Below, in pieces: positions 10,653 through 22,566 of a DNA stretch of 64,000 bases. How positions within the stretch are numbered: the stretch's first letter is position 1; every line of letters begins with the position of its first letter. A program made the position numbers and the translations under genes. This stretch comes from Strigops habroptila. Taxonomy: Eukaryota > Chordata > Aves > Psittaciformes > Psittacidae. The stretch covers positions 26,860,995 to 26,924,994 of the forward strand of contig NC_044277.2 of NCBI RefSeq assembly GCF_004027225.2. Direction: 5' to 3'. Under the pieces are notes generated by a model. That model made no database searches and was not told the origin of the DNA. It was given only the letters and a program-made list of their open reading frames with translations.

Positions 10653-13600
10653 GGGAGTAACTATGATCATATAACCAAGTGGTCATTTGGTTAAGAGCTT
10701 GCAATGCAGGTGCAATGTATAATGTGACTAAACTGGCATACATCTATGCATATATGTATGCATGTATGTACTTTCTCATCAGCAAGGTACTTTCTACATG
10801 GCTCACATTTCTGCAAACAAAATACAATAAATAAAAGCAGGCATACTTTCAATCTTTCCCCACCACACAAATTCAGCTTCATGCTGAGAAGTGGGTACGT
10901 GTAACCAAAATTTTTGGAAAGGTTGGACAAATGAACTTTTAGCAATGAACAAATGTTTCTGTTCATGCAGAAAATGAATCTACCACTAGCTACTAATCTT
11001 TGTCACCTCCAGCTGCAGCATTGTATTCAATGGTAAAGCTTGCTCTGATAATATCTTATGCTCTTCTTTCTTAATATCCCTCAAGAACTGCAAGAAAAGA
11101 AACTATTCCACTTCTTAAAAAAAACCAAAAACCAAAACCTGAAAACCCCACGAGGCTTTTTATTACCTTTCGAGATGTGCTTCAGGATTTTTTTTGGCAA
11201 GACACCCTTTTCTTGATAGAACACTCTAGGCTAAAGTTCAATAAACTTTCATTGAGCTCCTTGCATTAACTGTTTTTAAAACTGAAAACATTAAAATGTA
11301 TAATACAGAAAGAGCCACAAATGCTATGTAACTAAGAAGATCAAGTTTTGTTTTTGCAGAGGAAATAAAACTTCAGAGCAGAGTTCCCATAATAATATTA
11401 AATAGTTGACCAAAGTCTTTCAAAATTGGCCTTAACAGGACACCAAAGTATTCAGGACAAACAGCATTCATCTCTCATTCAAGCAGCTACATAAAAGTAT
11501 TGATTTTGTCTGTGACTGTCTATAAACTGTGCAAAAATTCTTGTCTCCTGCTAGAGTACACACATACAGAAGACTGTCAGGTGTCAGCAGTGCAATTTAC
11601 AGTTATGCTATGCTGTACACTTCTGACAGGTGTGCAATAGAAATAACCTTAAAAATTATTGAAAAAAAAATTAAAAACTGTGATGGGTGTTACAAGCAAT
11701 TACTAGATGGCAGATCAAAATGCCAAAGGGAGGGAATATTATGCTAATTCAGTTGATTCTGAAAGAAATATTTTAGTTTCCCAAAAACTTGTTCAGTTTT
11801 TCCACATTTAACCAGTCAGCCTAATAAAACATACTGAGATATTGCCTCTACTATGTTTCACAGACACCTCCTTCATAATTCCCTCTCAGAAGAGGTAATG
11901 CTTTATAATAAACAGTCAAGCAAAATCTCTCTTTGCATGATTAAGATACTAAGTAAATTTATTCAACTAGACGCAATAAATAAAAACAAACATTATACTC
12001 ATAATAAAAAGTGTCATAACACACCATCAAGCCCTGCCAAAATCAATGAAGATTTGCATATTAGTTTCCAAGAGAAGAAAGTATGTACAATAAATGTGGT
12101 ATGGTTATATGTGCAAGTTAGGACATTCATCCTGCTTTCTGCGCATGCTAAGATCATCCCTCAAATTTGTTAGACATAGAAATAATCATCTAAAGCACAT
12201 ATTTTATTGAAAGAGTCAAGGAAAATAAATATATATCTTCCACTTCATAAAAAGAAGTTTGATATGCTTTGAACCAATTTCAAAACCATATTAATATACC
12301 CATAGCTTAATTCTTTCAACTGGACAGTATCTTGAAGAAATTTTTTTGGAATTATTCAGAAAAATGTGCCTGAAATGTCCCAAATTAAAAGGTTATTGCT
12401 ACGAATAAATTATTTAGACACAGCCTAAAATTCAGTTTCTCAAGTATTTACTTTTGGATACATATATTACTAAACATTTGCTCAGTTTGTCATAGAAAAG
12501 AAGAGAAATGTGTCGTTACCATGTTCCTCACCGCCAAGTGGCCACTTTTCACTTTATAATGGGATAGCTGTGTGAGTCAAAGTAGTTGCATGCATTTAAG
12601 CCCAGGTGTCAATCCAGTCTTCAATACAGCTACATTGTTAGAAATGCACAAGGAAGTAGTCTTAAGGTTTCAGGCACAGTCGTGGATTTTAGTGGGTTTT
12701 TTTGCTCTACAAATATTTGAAATTGAAAACCACATTCTGCAGTAACTCTGTATCATAAATGCAACAGAAAATTATACCTTTCTTCTCTTCTGAGAAGCAC
12801 AGTCATAAGGAAAATTTAAAATTCTGCAGTCAAGACCTAGCAATTATTTTCCTAAACATTACCAATTTAATGTTTCCCCTGGCAAACTATCAAATAACTT
12901 TCCTCCTCTCCCCTCACTGCTAAAAAGTAGAAGTAAATAGGAAAGCTCTGCATGAAACATGTCCTGAATGTGAATTGCTTTATGAAGTACATCAGCCTAG
13001 ACTGCAGATTTCATAAATGCATTATACAATTCTCTTCAAGCTATCTGATTTTATACTGACAGACATATCACATCCTGTATCATGACCAATAAAGATCTAT
13101 AGTTGCCTCAGCTTCATACATGTCCATATTACAGATTTTCTGACCATATTATTCCTGTAAATTTTTGCGCAGAGATCTGTCATGTGGGAGTTCATATTTG
13201 CTTTTCTGCTGGAGGACATACTTATATATCACAGTTATATATAAACACTGCAAACACTGGCAAGGCCATTTCCTAGCAAAGTTGAGTTTATTCATTTCTA
13301 GTCTTTTGTTTCCTAGATGTTCTGATGCCAGGATTGATTATGGCAGAAAGAGTAATTCCTGAATATTATGTCCTCAGCACAAGAGTTCAGGGTAAACTCT
13401 ACACTAGATGGTAACAGTAACTGAAGCATGACTCATATCATGCTGGAGCTGTAATATGCAGTTGAAAGAGTTTCCTTGGAGTCTGGTGTAACAACTGATA
13501 GCACGTGGAAAGGATTGGCATTTTTCTTGGTATCTGAAAAAGAAAGTAAAGTCGGGATTACCTCTTCAACTATTTCATCCTCAAAGGCAGAAAGGAATTC

Positions 13601-14207
13601 AAAGAGAAAATTCTTCCACTGAGCAAGTCAATGAACATGAAAGTACATTTTATTGCAAAAGTAGCCAAGGAATAAGTTTCCCTATGCTAAAATTAGTTTT
13701 GTTAAATATTTTCATGCTCACTATGCTCTAGCATCCATCTCTAGTGTATATGCTTCTTAACATCGCAGTCTTCCTGTTTTTTCTAAAAATGAAAATAAAG
13801 AGGTCTTGAATCTGTGGAAGAAGAAAAAAGTGCATGAGGCTTCCTTTTGTCTGTTTCAGTGCTCAGAAAATGACAACCCACTTAAAATGAATCCTTGAAG
13901 AAATGCATTTCTTTGTATAAACCTTTCTTCCAATAAAACTACTCAAACATTCTCCTTTCTTAAAGATCCTAATAAATGGCCAGCTATAGGATTGATACTA
14001 GCGATCAGTTAAGCATGCAGGTGCCTGGACATTAACAGCTGTTCTAACATGTTTTGAATCTATTTACAAATAGGAAAATTCTCTAAGCTATGATAATCAA
14101 AATTAGCCTAATTTACAAAGAAGTTCCAGAACGTGAGCAGGATGAATGCACATTTTAAGCTAATTCCCTTGACACTGCTCTTTTAATCTGCATTTTGCTA
14201 TTTACAG
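10653..14207. other. AT-rich unique sequence, no gene seen
   Basis: No supported coding region or recognised repeat family. A short ATGT-type simple repeat lies at about 10747-10770. Minus frames crossing 10691-10966 and plus frames at 11529-11747 and 11853-12173 have no domain or splice support. Confidence 0.55.
10745..10772. repeat. Short ATGT/ATGC microsatellite
   Basis: Imperfect alternating purine-pyrimidine units of the TATG/CATG type. Too short and interrupted to be strongly polymorphic. Confidence 0.6.
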
Positions 14208-14303
14208 GAGTCCAGGAAGAAAACTATTTAATTCCTGAGACTCAGAAAGTGACAAACTCTATTTGGCTTCCTGAAGATAAAAATTACTGTCAACACACAA
14301 CCA
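14208..14303 (+). other. Candidate internal exon (96 bp, phase 1-1)
   Basis: A reading frame bounded by credible splice signals. The acceptor is a pyrimidine-rich stretch (about 14178-14205) ending in ACAG at 14204-14207. The donor is CCA|GTAAGC with GT at 14304-14305. The 96-bp segment is a multiple of three, open throughout, and has the same phase (1) at both ends, as interchangeable exons do. It would encode about 32 residues, including NYLIPETQK and SIWLPEDKNYCQ. I do not recognise the product. Downstream, 24437-24555 starts in a compatible phase. Chance acceptor/donor pairs around short frames are expected in 64 kb, so this is a weak call. Confidence 0.2.
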
Positions 14304-15229
14304 GTAAGCTTTCCTCTTTAAAGAAAGACATTACATCTGTCCTATTAATATTATCTTTTTTAATTGCTCTTAAAAAATCTATGCCTGAAATCTTACTTGC
14401 TTGTTCTGATGACCTATACTGTGTACTTGTAGCAAGTAAAAAAACTACCAAGATAAAAATGAGGCACCTTTGCTTTAAGTAGCTGTTTCTAGTAACGGAT
14501 TCTTGATTATAAGAGTGAAAAAGCAGCCCTGAACAATTTATGTAACACAACATATTCGTAGAATATCTACCCAATTTAATGGCCAAAGTGTTATGGGGGA
14601 CGGTATCAAAGAAGAAACTTTACAGAAGTCTAGGTAGTTCTTCCCTTGTACACTGATGCAGTCACTCCATCATAGCCTACTTATTAGCAATACACCTCTA
14701 TTTACTAGCAGTAAAATACATACGCAGAATTGATTCCTGTTCCTAATACAGTTGTATCACTCAGGTTTTATTAGAGGCATAGTAATATTGAAGATGATAG
14801 GGAAAAGACAAAGCTCAGTTGAAAGAGAAAGTGCTTCTGGAAACAGAGAAGTTTGCAAAAGGATAAACTGCACATGACTGGGAAAGGCATTAATCATTTT
14901 TGCTACGTATCATACCTCTTTTTTAGAATTATCTTCGAAGAATGCTAATACCAGATTTAGGATAACTTTGAATATGATTGGAAATTGCTGGAAAGTGACA
15001 GTACATATGCCTAACAGCAGTTGCTACAACCTTCTCTCCACCTCACCTACCTACATTTGCATCTTGGATTTCTTTCTAGAATCCTTCCTGGGCTTAGGTA
15101 TAAATGAACAGCCTTTTTCTATTAATACCCCCTTTCTTCTTGTTCTCTTGCTGCTGTTCATGAACTGCTTATCATGGGGAAATGTTATTATGATACCTGC
15201 AATATATTAGTCACAGCAATATGCAGCTC

Positions 15230-15460
15230 ACTTCAGCTTTTTGCATAATGCAATCTCTCTGCTTAATATGCCCTAAATATTATTTTTAATTAGCACATAA
15301 AAATCTTTGATTTAAAATTTTTGGATCCTTGCATATCTACAGAAAAAAAAAATTATTTGCATGAGATTTATCTCATCCAAAAATTAGAGAAGCAGCTCAT
15401 TGTACATGCAAACAAATGAGCTTTAGCGTAATAAATTAAATCACTGCATTAATGAAGTGC
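15230..15460. promoter_or_regulatory. Possible conserved non-coding element
   Basis: An AT-rich block with several developmental-factor-type motifs close together: an exact octamer ATTTGCAT within 'ttatttgcatgag' (about 15353-15365), TAATTA in 'tttttaattagcac' (about 15285-15297), 'gcataatgcaat' (about 15243), and 'gtaataaattaaatcactgcattaatg' nearby. Vertebrate conserved enhancers in gene deserts often look like this. The motifs are short and common in AT-rich DNA, so conservation data would decide; the sequence alone does not. Confidence 0.2.
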
Positions 15461-18193
15461 TGTGGCTGAGATTCTCCGTTAGAAATCCTGATAGCCTAAG
15501 ACTTCTGTTTTCTTTCAGGGACAGACTTCTGTGTGCTTGTGTTATTTAGAGGACTATATCACATAAAGCATTTCATACAAAAATGCATCTGTAACAATAC
15601 AGGACTTAACATACAGGATGTCTTGCAATATTCATACAGCCAGCTATATATTTGTTTAACACTAGGTTCATTAGTAGCATATATTTGATCATCATGAGAG
15701 TTTATTTTTTCATATGATATTGTAAAGTAATTGAATTTGTAAAATTATTTCCTGGAGTAACCCATGTCTGTCTTGCATACACTGGTTTTAATATAGTTAC
15801 CATTCTCATCAGTGTTCAGCCTACTTGCAACATGTGTCGGAAGAATCTTCTTCTAAATAGTACTGAAGGCTTTTATTAGTATTGGAAAAGTGAAGGAGTA
15901 TATTTCTATGCTACAGTACATGTCAGTTTTTCAAAGCTGTCCTAATTCTGTAGTGTTTCTTAGTATAAGTTGCAATACTCCCAGCTCCAAGAAAGACAAC
16001 TGTGCTAAACATAAGCAGGGAGCAAATTAGAGCAGGTATATTTACCCGGTAGACTTCTTGGGCCAAAGCCATGTTTCAGAGTCTTCATAACTACTTTCCT
16101 CCTTCAGTGATACTCTAACAAGGACACTGGCATCAGCTTACAGTTACCTGTTCTCATCTGAGTGATCTTAACTTACCTTTAGAGAAGTTTTTTCTTATCT
16201 GAAAAGAATCAGGAAGAAAATATGAATCACATTGCCAGGAAAAGTGAAAGCTCTCAAAAATATTCAGAGAGGATTAATATTCTTTTTGGACAGGGTTTTG
16301 GATGTCAGTCACGATCAAATGAATGACAATAATACCTGGGGAAAAATAAAGTTCAAGTCCGAATGGCCAGGAGTATCTTGGAACAGAACCATAAGAGTCT
16401 AATGCATATCCCACTGTAATTGCCTCTCATTTTGTTTCTCTGGCTTTTCTGGTGCTGAACATTTCAGGTATAAACTGTTGTGTATATCCAATTCAGAAAA
16501 AATAGCATTTCTCTTATGTGAAGAAATAGAAACAGAACTCAACCTTTATTTATCTAATATATAAACCGGATTGAATTAATGAGGTAAAAGAGAAGTGAGT
16601 TGACATGTTATTTTTTCCACCAAAAGAAAACTAAATAGTCCTGGTCCTCTGCATAGCCTTAATATTTAAAAGCCTGAAATAATTGCATAGAAGCTTTTCC
16701 ACAGGACTTATTTCAGGTTCAGTAACACAGGATATTAGAAAATTGTGCAAGATCTAAACAGGTGAAGTTATTCATGTGTGTAAATATTTATGTAACTAAT
16801 TATACAAAAAAAAATAAGCTAGATGGGTAAGAAAATGTTGCCTAATGCAACTCCTTAGAAGACTAGTTTTATTTATTTATAATTTTGCTAAACCAATCAG
16901 GCTGAACTCTTCTCCGTCAGCTAGAATTCTAGATCTCAGGCTGAAATAAGATTGCTGCTAATAATGCTTAGATCAGAGTAAGTCAGAAACAGGCCCGCTG
17001 ACTCACTATATCAGCTTGCTTTCATTGGCTTGCCAATAGTTTAGCCAAAGTCAAACTACCTAGTTTTCTTCCTTCTGTGATCTTTGCTTTCCAAAGAGAA
17101 CATTCCAAAATGGAATTGTTTATACCATCTTGCTAAAGTGCAGCTTGAGATTCAAACATTAATTAGCCAGTTTCTTCTGTAGGAAGAAAAATATTAACTT
17201 GAAAGTCCTAAACAGGAATGATAGATGTTACTGTTTTCGATACTGAAATGAACAACAAAGATCAATCATTCTTATTTGCCTCAGGTTGAAACTTACTCAA
17301 ATACAAAGAATAAGGATACAATGACTTCCAGAAGGCCTTAAAATTTTATTAGGGAACCAGGGAACCAAAAAAAAAGAATCTCCTGGCCAGGACCAGGAAA
17401 AGAAGAGGTTAATAACATGATTTTTGAGATTAACTTAAAGCACCTTTTTGCAATCCCGAATTGCCAGCTGAAAGAAACGAAAAGGAGGGGAAAACCCTAT
17501 AGTGAAGAGAGACGAGAGGAAAGCTTGTAATGATAATGTTAAAGGAAGTTATGTTGATCTTTACAGTTTAGACTTGGTGTTTGATATTGTCTGCTGTTAG
17601 GAAAAGACTTCATTTAAGACATTTTTTCCTTTTGAATCTTTTGTGATGCACCTTGCATGTATTAAATACAGTGTGGCAGAGCAGGTATGTTATAAACTTT
17701 CCAAATTGATTTGGCTATGAGGAAAAAGTGCTGCATGTTTGGAGTGAGAATAACATGAGTTTCTTGTGAGAGGTGGCAGGATGGGATCAAGTTCCTCATA
17801 GATTTGCTAGGGGTAAAAATTAAAGATGGTTACAAGTCTTACATGCAAAGTAAGACTCCTCTGAATGTCAGTGGGGTAGAAAAAGGAAAAACCTCTTTAG
17901 CACTTAGCACCAAGATTATCTAAGGCAACACTTAGCCAAAAGCATTCTGCCTCTTCTTTGCTTATTTGGGTCAATGCAGTGGGAAGGTGGCGGCTGTATC
18001 ATGTACTGCTTTGGTGTCTTCTCTTTCAGCTTCTAGTTGTCATATCACAAAACAATTCATCAATGTTTCAGGAATCAACAATTCAAAACTTAAGTTCATT
18101 GTTATGTTGAACTTAATTTTTCGTTAACTTTAAAGATCTCCAGAGCTGTGAACTTGCACTACTTGAAATCCTAAAGTCTACAAGGGCCAAAAT

Positions 18194-18214
18194 GAATAAA
18201 TAAATAAATAAATT
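18194..18214. repeat. (AAAT)n microsatellite
   Basis: About four to five perfect AAAT/AATA units in a row (within 18194-18214). Confidence 0.9.
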
Positions 18215-18748
18215 ATTTCTATGGGACTAGGACAGGCCATATGTAAATTCAAAGAATATCCCATACAATTCTCACCCTAAAATAATTGTAAAAGAATTGT
18301 ACAAACATAATCCACTACCTTAACTGATCTGGGAAAAGGTTGCTTTCAGTCCCTAGGAAATGCTTTCCTGGCTGCATGCTGTAATCATCTACAGCTACAA
18401 TAGTCCTCTGAGCTGAAAGCACTGAAAGTTAGCATAATTTTTTTGTCATATACCATGAACATTTGGCATTTAGCTCTTGATTTCCTCGTGGAAGGATCCC
18501 ACATTTTAGAAAAGTGTGTTTGGGTTTTTTTTCAGTACAGATAAGAAAATTGTCAGTAAGTGAAAATTTTGCCGCTGTAACATAGCTGTATTAAAAAAAC
18601 GATGGCAAAATTTGTCCAAATATGGCCTCCATCATTAAACAAGTATCCTAGAAGCTGTTGTGAGGGTCAATGTCTGGTCCTGAAATGGCACATTTGAGGT
18701 ATGTCTTGGTTTGATGGCTTCGCCTACCTGATTTCCCTGTGATTTAGT

Positions 18749-18985
18749 ATGCAGCAGACTACACTGGAGCCATACAGTCCCAACATGCTAATCTTGGCAA
18801 AGAAACAGATCAGAAAGTTCCTGTCTTTCTTGATCTTATCCCTATTTCTGCCTATATGTTGCTGCCTGTACCTTCTTTTCAGAAGGTTATCTTTTAGCCT
18901 AGATCAGCTCAGTGATTCGGTTTTCACTGAAGACAGGAAAAAAATTGCCAGCACAGCCAAGGAGATTGTGAAATCTTGCAGAGAG
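18749..18985 (+). other. Candidate coding exon with membrane segment
   Basis: An ATG at 18749 (A at -3) opens a frame that reaches a good donor, GAG|GTGAGA, at 18986 exactly at a codon boundary: 79 codons, phase 0. A credible acceptor (pyrimidine-rich, ending TTTAG at 18747) also precedes it, so it could be a first or an internal exon. The predicted peptide has basic residues (KKQIRK, 18-23), a single hydrophobic segment (about 24-44, with three consecutive Cys) and RR at 45-46, then a charged, helix-prone tail (EDRKKIASTAKEIVKSCRE). That resembles the N-terminus of a type II membrane protein, but I match it to no family. The frame continues only 20 codons past the donor. Chance remains quite possible. 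Confidence 0.2.
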
Positions 18986-21220
18986 GTGAGAACAAGCAAT
19001 AGGAGAAGTCACTTCATAAATTACTTCATAAACTACCTTTACTGCTAAATGCAGCAAATCCTGAAGTACAGCCCAAGTAGAGTCTAGAAGAGAAGTAACA
19101 TAGTAGCTAAGCTAAGCAGACCTAGCTCAGGTCATCAATCAGATGCATTTGTCTTTCTGTAGGTAAGATATATTACATGCAGTTGCAAAAATTAAGCAAG
19201 CACAACATTCTGGAATCCCAGCAGCTGAGTGAACAGAACAGGGACATTATAGCTTTCATTTACTTATGGCAGGAAGCTGTTTGGGAAAACAGCCAAAATA
19301 GCAAATACTGCTAAAAACCCAACATCCTAGTACACCTGAGGCCAAAACTAAGCTTCCACAGAACACAGAAGGAGCACCAGAGGTATTTAAATCTTCTGCA
19401 ATTTGAATGAAACTGTTATTCTTCACAGCCTGATTTTGTAAAGATCTTATCTTCTACCATTAGAACAGATTTTCATGGACTGCTGAGCCCAAAATGTGTG
19501 AGCTTACAGCAAAAGGCTTTAAGAAAGAAATTGCTGTTATTTTCTAAGCCCAAAAAGAACTGTTTGGGCTCCTTCCACCAGTGTTGCTCACAGAGAATGG
19601 TATAGATCCTACTGGGATATTCTCAATTCCAAAATTACAAAGTGAAAAAGCTAACAACCCCAAACTACTAACACTTCTTATTTCATATTTTCAGATAATG
19701 AAAATTTTGCCATCATACATGGTAAATCTTAATGGGAAGATAGAGCTGTCTACAAATTATTCAGCAATGACAGATGCCACAATCTAATTATAGCACTGAA
19801 ATGTGCAAAGAACTATAATGAAAACTGATTACTATCCACATAATTTCTACAATTTTAATTATAATAAATACTTTAAATGACTGATTATACAAGTATGTCA
19901 CATTTGCCTACTCCATTCCTCATTATAAAAATCCTACAGCAGTACAGTTGTTATGCTCTATATTTTTGTTCCATCAGTTCACTTATTCCATACAACATCT
20001 TTTAAACTGCTTTTCCTGAATCAGAAAATTTAACTTACATTACTTCTGTATGAAGTTGCTTAAAGAAGTAACCCAAAATATCATCAGTATTTAAGCCACA
20101 AATAATAAAAAAAGAGAACATATCAGTCTAAAACATACCAGCCCTGCCGCTTTGGAAATGAAAAGAGTGAATAACCAACCAAAGACACTCTGCACAAATT
20201 TCTCTTTTCAAAAGCCTGAGAAAACCTAACAAGTCCAGAGAGTCACCATGAAGGGCTGATTCCAGGCTATGTGACAGAAAATAGAGGGAATCTTAGAACT
20301 CTGGCAACTCCTCAGAGAAAGTGATATGTCATCTAAGTAGCATCTCCTATGCTAACTTCAACTAAAACATGTAAGGATTATGATAGGTGAATGGAGTGAG
20401 GCTACAGAGGCACAAACAGCTCAGAAAAAAGAAAGATGTGTATAGAACAGAAGGGAAGTTTCCACCCCAAAAAAAGAATACTATGGGCACCGCTGTGAAG
20501 GTCAAGCTGGAAGAACAATACTCACCCAGGCACTGAAGTTCCATTTTGAGTTCAGAACTCTCATTACCACCATAAAGTAGGGTTCTCAAGCAAACAAACC
20601 AATTTTTGGTGAAGAAAGTGATGTACAAAAACTGCCTTGTACATTTAGTATACTGTGTCTTAAGAGATAGATTTTTATGATAATCATGGAGAAAATGGCT
20701 AGATAGAATCTCAAAAGAGGTCTGAGTCCTTCCTTCATTTGGTACCAAATCAGTTTCAGCAATATAAAATTCAGATATAAGCAGCAGTATTGATGCACAG
20801 TGCATGCACAGTGCATGCAAGCAATACCTAGGCACATCTATGCACACACACACACAGTTCCTTTTCATCAAAAAGGATCACCTCCCCTCCCCACTCATAG
20901 GCAGGCAGTGTGGAAATAACAGTTCTCTTCTGCACCCCTCCTCTAAGTGCTGCTGCACCCTACCTCTGCATACACACACCCTCTCAGGCAAGGAATTTGT
21001 GTGCACATGCTCAGTTCAAGGCTATACAAAAATAACAGTACAGTGGTGTTGTGTCTAGCTTTCACAGGCTGGCTCATGAAGCACTATCATTTGATAAAAC
21101 ATTTACTTTAACAAAACAGGCTTTGCACATGGGTGTATATGTGTCTTCTTTTAAAACAATGCTGCTTATCCTTCAGTGTACAAGTCACTTTGTAAAAATC
21201 CATTCAAATTATCCTGTATT
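18986..21220. other. AT-rich unique sequence, no gene seen
   Basis: No supported gene. The 169-codon minus frame at 20362-20871 is the longest non-repeat frame in the window but is Cys/Phe/Leu-rich. Its N-terminus is translated from a CA microsatellite, and it has no recognisable domain. A CA microsatellite and a short GCACAGTGCAT duplication lie at 20793-20857. Confidence 0.55.
20793..20857. repeat. GCACAGTGCAT duplication plus (CA)n
   Basis: Two tandem copies of an 11-mer (atgcacagtgc, about 20793-20814) containing the self-complementary TGCATGCA. About 28 bases later comes a short (CA)7 run at 20842-20857. Confidence 0.75.
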
Positions 21221-21320
21221 ATGGAATCATAGAATGGTTTGGGTTGGAAGGGACCTTAAAGATCATCTAGTTCCAACCCCCCTGCCATGGGCAGGGACAC
21301 CTTCCACTAGACCAGGTTGC
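21221..21320 (-). mobile_element. CR1 LINE 3' tail (about 100 bp)
   Basis: A close match to the avian CR1 3' terminal block, minus orientation: 'ggaatcatagaatggtttgg', then 'gaccttaaagatcatctag', then 'ccatgggcagggac', ending in 'agaccaggttgc'. Only the non-coding 3' tail is present, so this is a severely 5'-truncated insertion, the usual outcome of CR1 retrotransposition. It looks less diverged than the other copies here. The break point abuts a 21-bp minisatellite. Confidence 0.95.
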
Positions 21321-21329
21321 TTGAAATAT

Positions 21330-21406
21330 ATTCTGCATATGATAACATTCTGCATATTCTGCATATGCTAATGCCTATTCTGCACATGCTAATGCCTATT
21401 CTGCAC
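21330..21406. repeat. 21-bp minisatellite (attctgcatatgctaatgcct)
   Basis: Tandem units all starting ATTCTGCA: a diverged 17-mer (21330-21346), a 9-mer (21347-21355), two full 21-mers (21356-21376, 21377-21397, one substitution apart) and a partial unit (21398-21406). It starts about 10 bp beyond the CR1 truncation point. Confidence 0.9.
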
Positions 21407-22417
21407 TATGGGACTGAAAGATAGAAGAGTGTTCTGGTGAGACTGGGAGAAGGGTGGGGAGAGATGCAAAATGTTTAAAGGAAAAGTTTTTAAAACATAT
21501 AAGTCTAAATTGGCCTAGATGCTTAACTGCTTTGAGTGTCCCTGGGCATACGGCTTGTGCCTAATGAAGCAGTATTAGTATAGCCTTTGGATATACATAA
21601 CACATCTAGTCACCCCTGACTCATCACAAAAAATAATTGGGCAACAGTAAAGCATATCAGATGAGTTCCAGAGATATGTGTCATTCAAAGTGTAAATGTC
21701 ATAATCATTTCAACTAGGAGAAGAAATGCCCAAAACAAAACCTTTGTAAAGGCTGGCAATATAAAGTGCATTCTCATTTTGAAGACAAAAGCATTTAAAA
21801 ATAAAACTGGTTTATTCACTTCACAGAGTTGCAGTGTTCCCTGGTTTTATCTGTAATTTACTGACATTCATAACTTAATTCATTTTAATTCTGGTAAATT
21901 AGTTTTACTTTCTAACCCTTCTTAGCAAGTCGATTTCACAGATGGAAAACTATCAGTGTTAGAGCTCATATTCTTCACTGTTCAGGGATTTTCATGGGGT
22001 TTCCAAACAAGAAAGAATGGAATAATTGTCCTGTTCATACAAGATGATGTTTGACCCAGAGGTAGCAGACATTTGACAACATTTAAAAAAAAATGTTGAG
22101 GGTAAAATCTCATCTCTTCCATTGCTGTTGAACTGGATACAAGTTTTGTCACCAGACACACAGAAGTATTAGCCTAATTATTTCAAGGAGCCACAGTGCT
22201 TCAGCTCAGAACAGATTCTTCTCCTCAGCATTCTTCTCTGCCAGGGTGATCCCTCCTGCTTCTCCATCTTAAAGGACAGCAAGGACCCTACCACAGACTT
22301 GAAACAAGCAGGTGCAACAGCGTAGCTGAAGCACTAGTGGTTGATTATTTCAAGTGAAAAGGTTTCAGGTGCCCTTCAGTGGCATCCCCGTGCAAGCATT
22401 GTGCTTCACTATGGTGC
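21407..22417. other. Unique sequence, no gene seen
   Basis: Ordinary AT-rich DNA without a recognisable repeat or supported frame. Confidence 0.6.
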
Positions 22418-22566
22418 CTGGAAGGAGGATGAGAGACAATGAGCATAAATTGAAGATCAGACTGGAGATAAGAAGGACCTTTTTTCCCCATGACACTGCT
22501 TTGAGTAGGAGGTTGAATGGACTAGAGAATTCCTGAGGACCCTTCCAACATGAATTGTGATCCTGC
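22418..22566 (+). mobile_element. CR1 LINE fragment, decayed
   Basis: Plus-oriented CR1 3' region. 'agacaatgagcataaattga' matches the ORF2-end block 'gacaatgggcacaaactga'. Next comes 'gagataagaaggacctttttt', then 'tttgagtaggaggttgaatggactagag' and 'gacccttccaaca', ending in a degenerate octamer 'attgtgatcctgc'. Substitutions are numerous, so this is an older insertion than 21221-21320. Coding capacity is lost. The similarity may extend some tens of bases upstream of 22418. Confidence 0.85.

Larger units (their letters stand above)
14304..18748. other. AT-rich unique sequence, possible regulatory element
   Basis: No gene supported. The segment around 15230-15460 is rich in homeodomain/POU-type motifs and is listed separately. 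The 95- and 98-codon frames overlapping 14290-14586 are opposite-strand shadows of each other. The 80-codon frame at 14968-15210 lacks any recognised feature. Confidence 0.5.

Noticed and set aside
9979..10743. 254-codon minus frame as a reverse-transcriptase-like gene
   Set aside because: Only the C-terminal half is CR1 ORF2. It is frameshifted and the rest is antisense LTR, so it is a repeat artefact.
20362..20871. 169-codon minus-strand frame, longest outside repeats
   Set aside because: Its start is translated from a CA microsatellite, its content is Cys/Phe/Leu-rich, no domain or splice structure is visible, and this length is compatible with chance over six frames of 64 kb.
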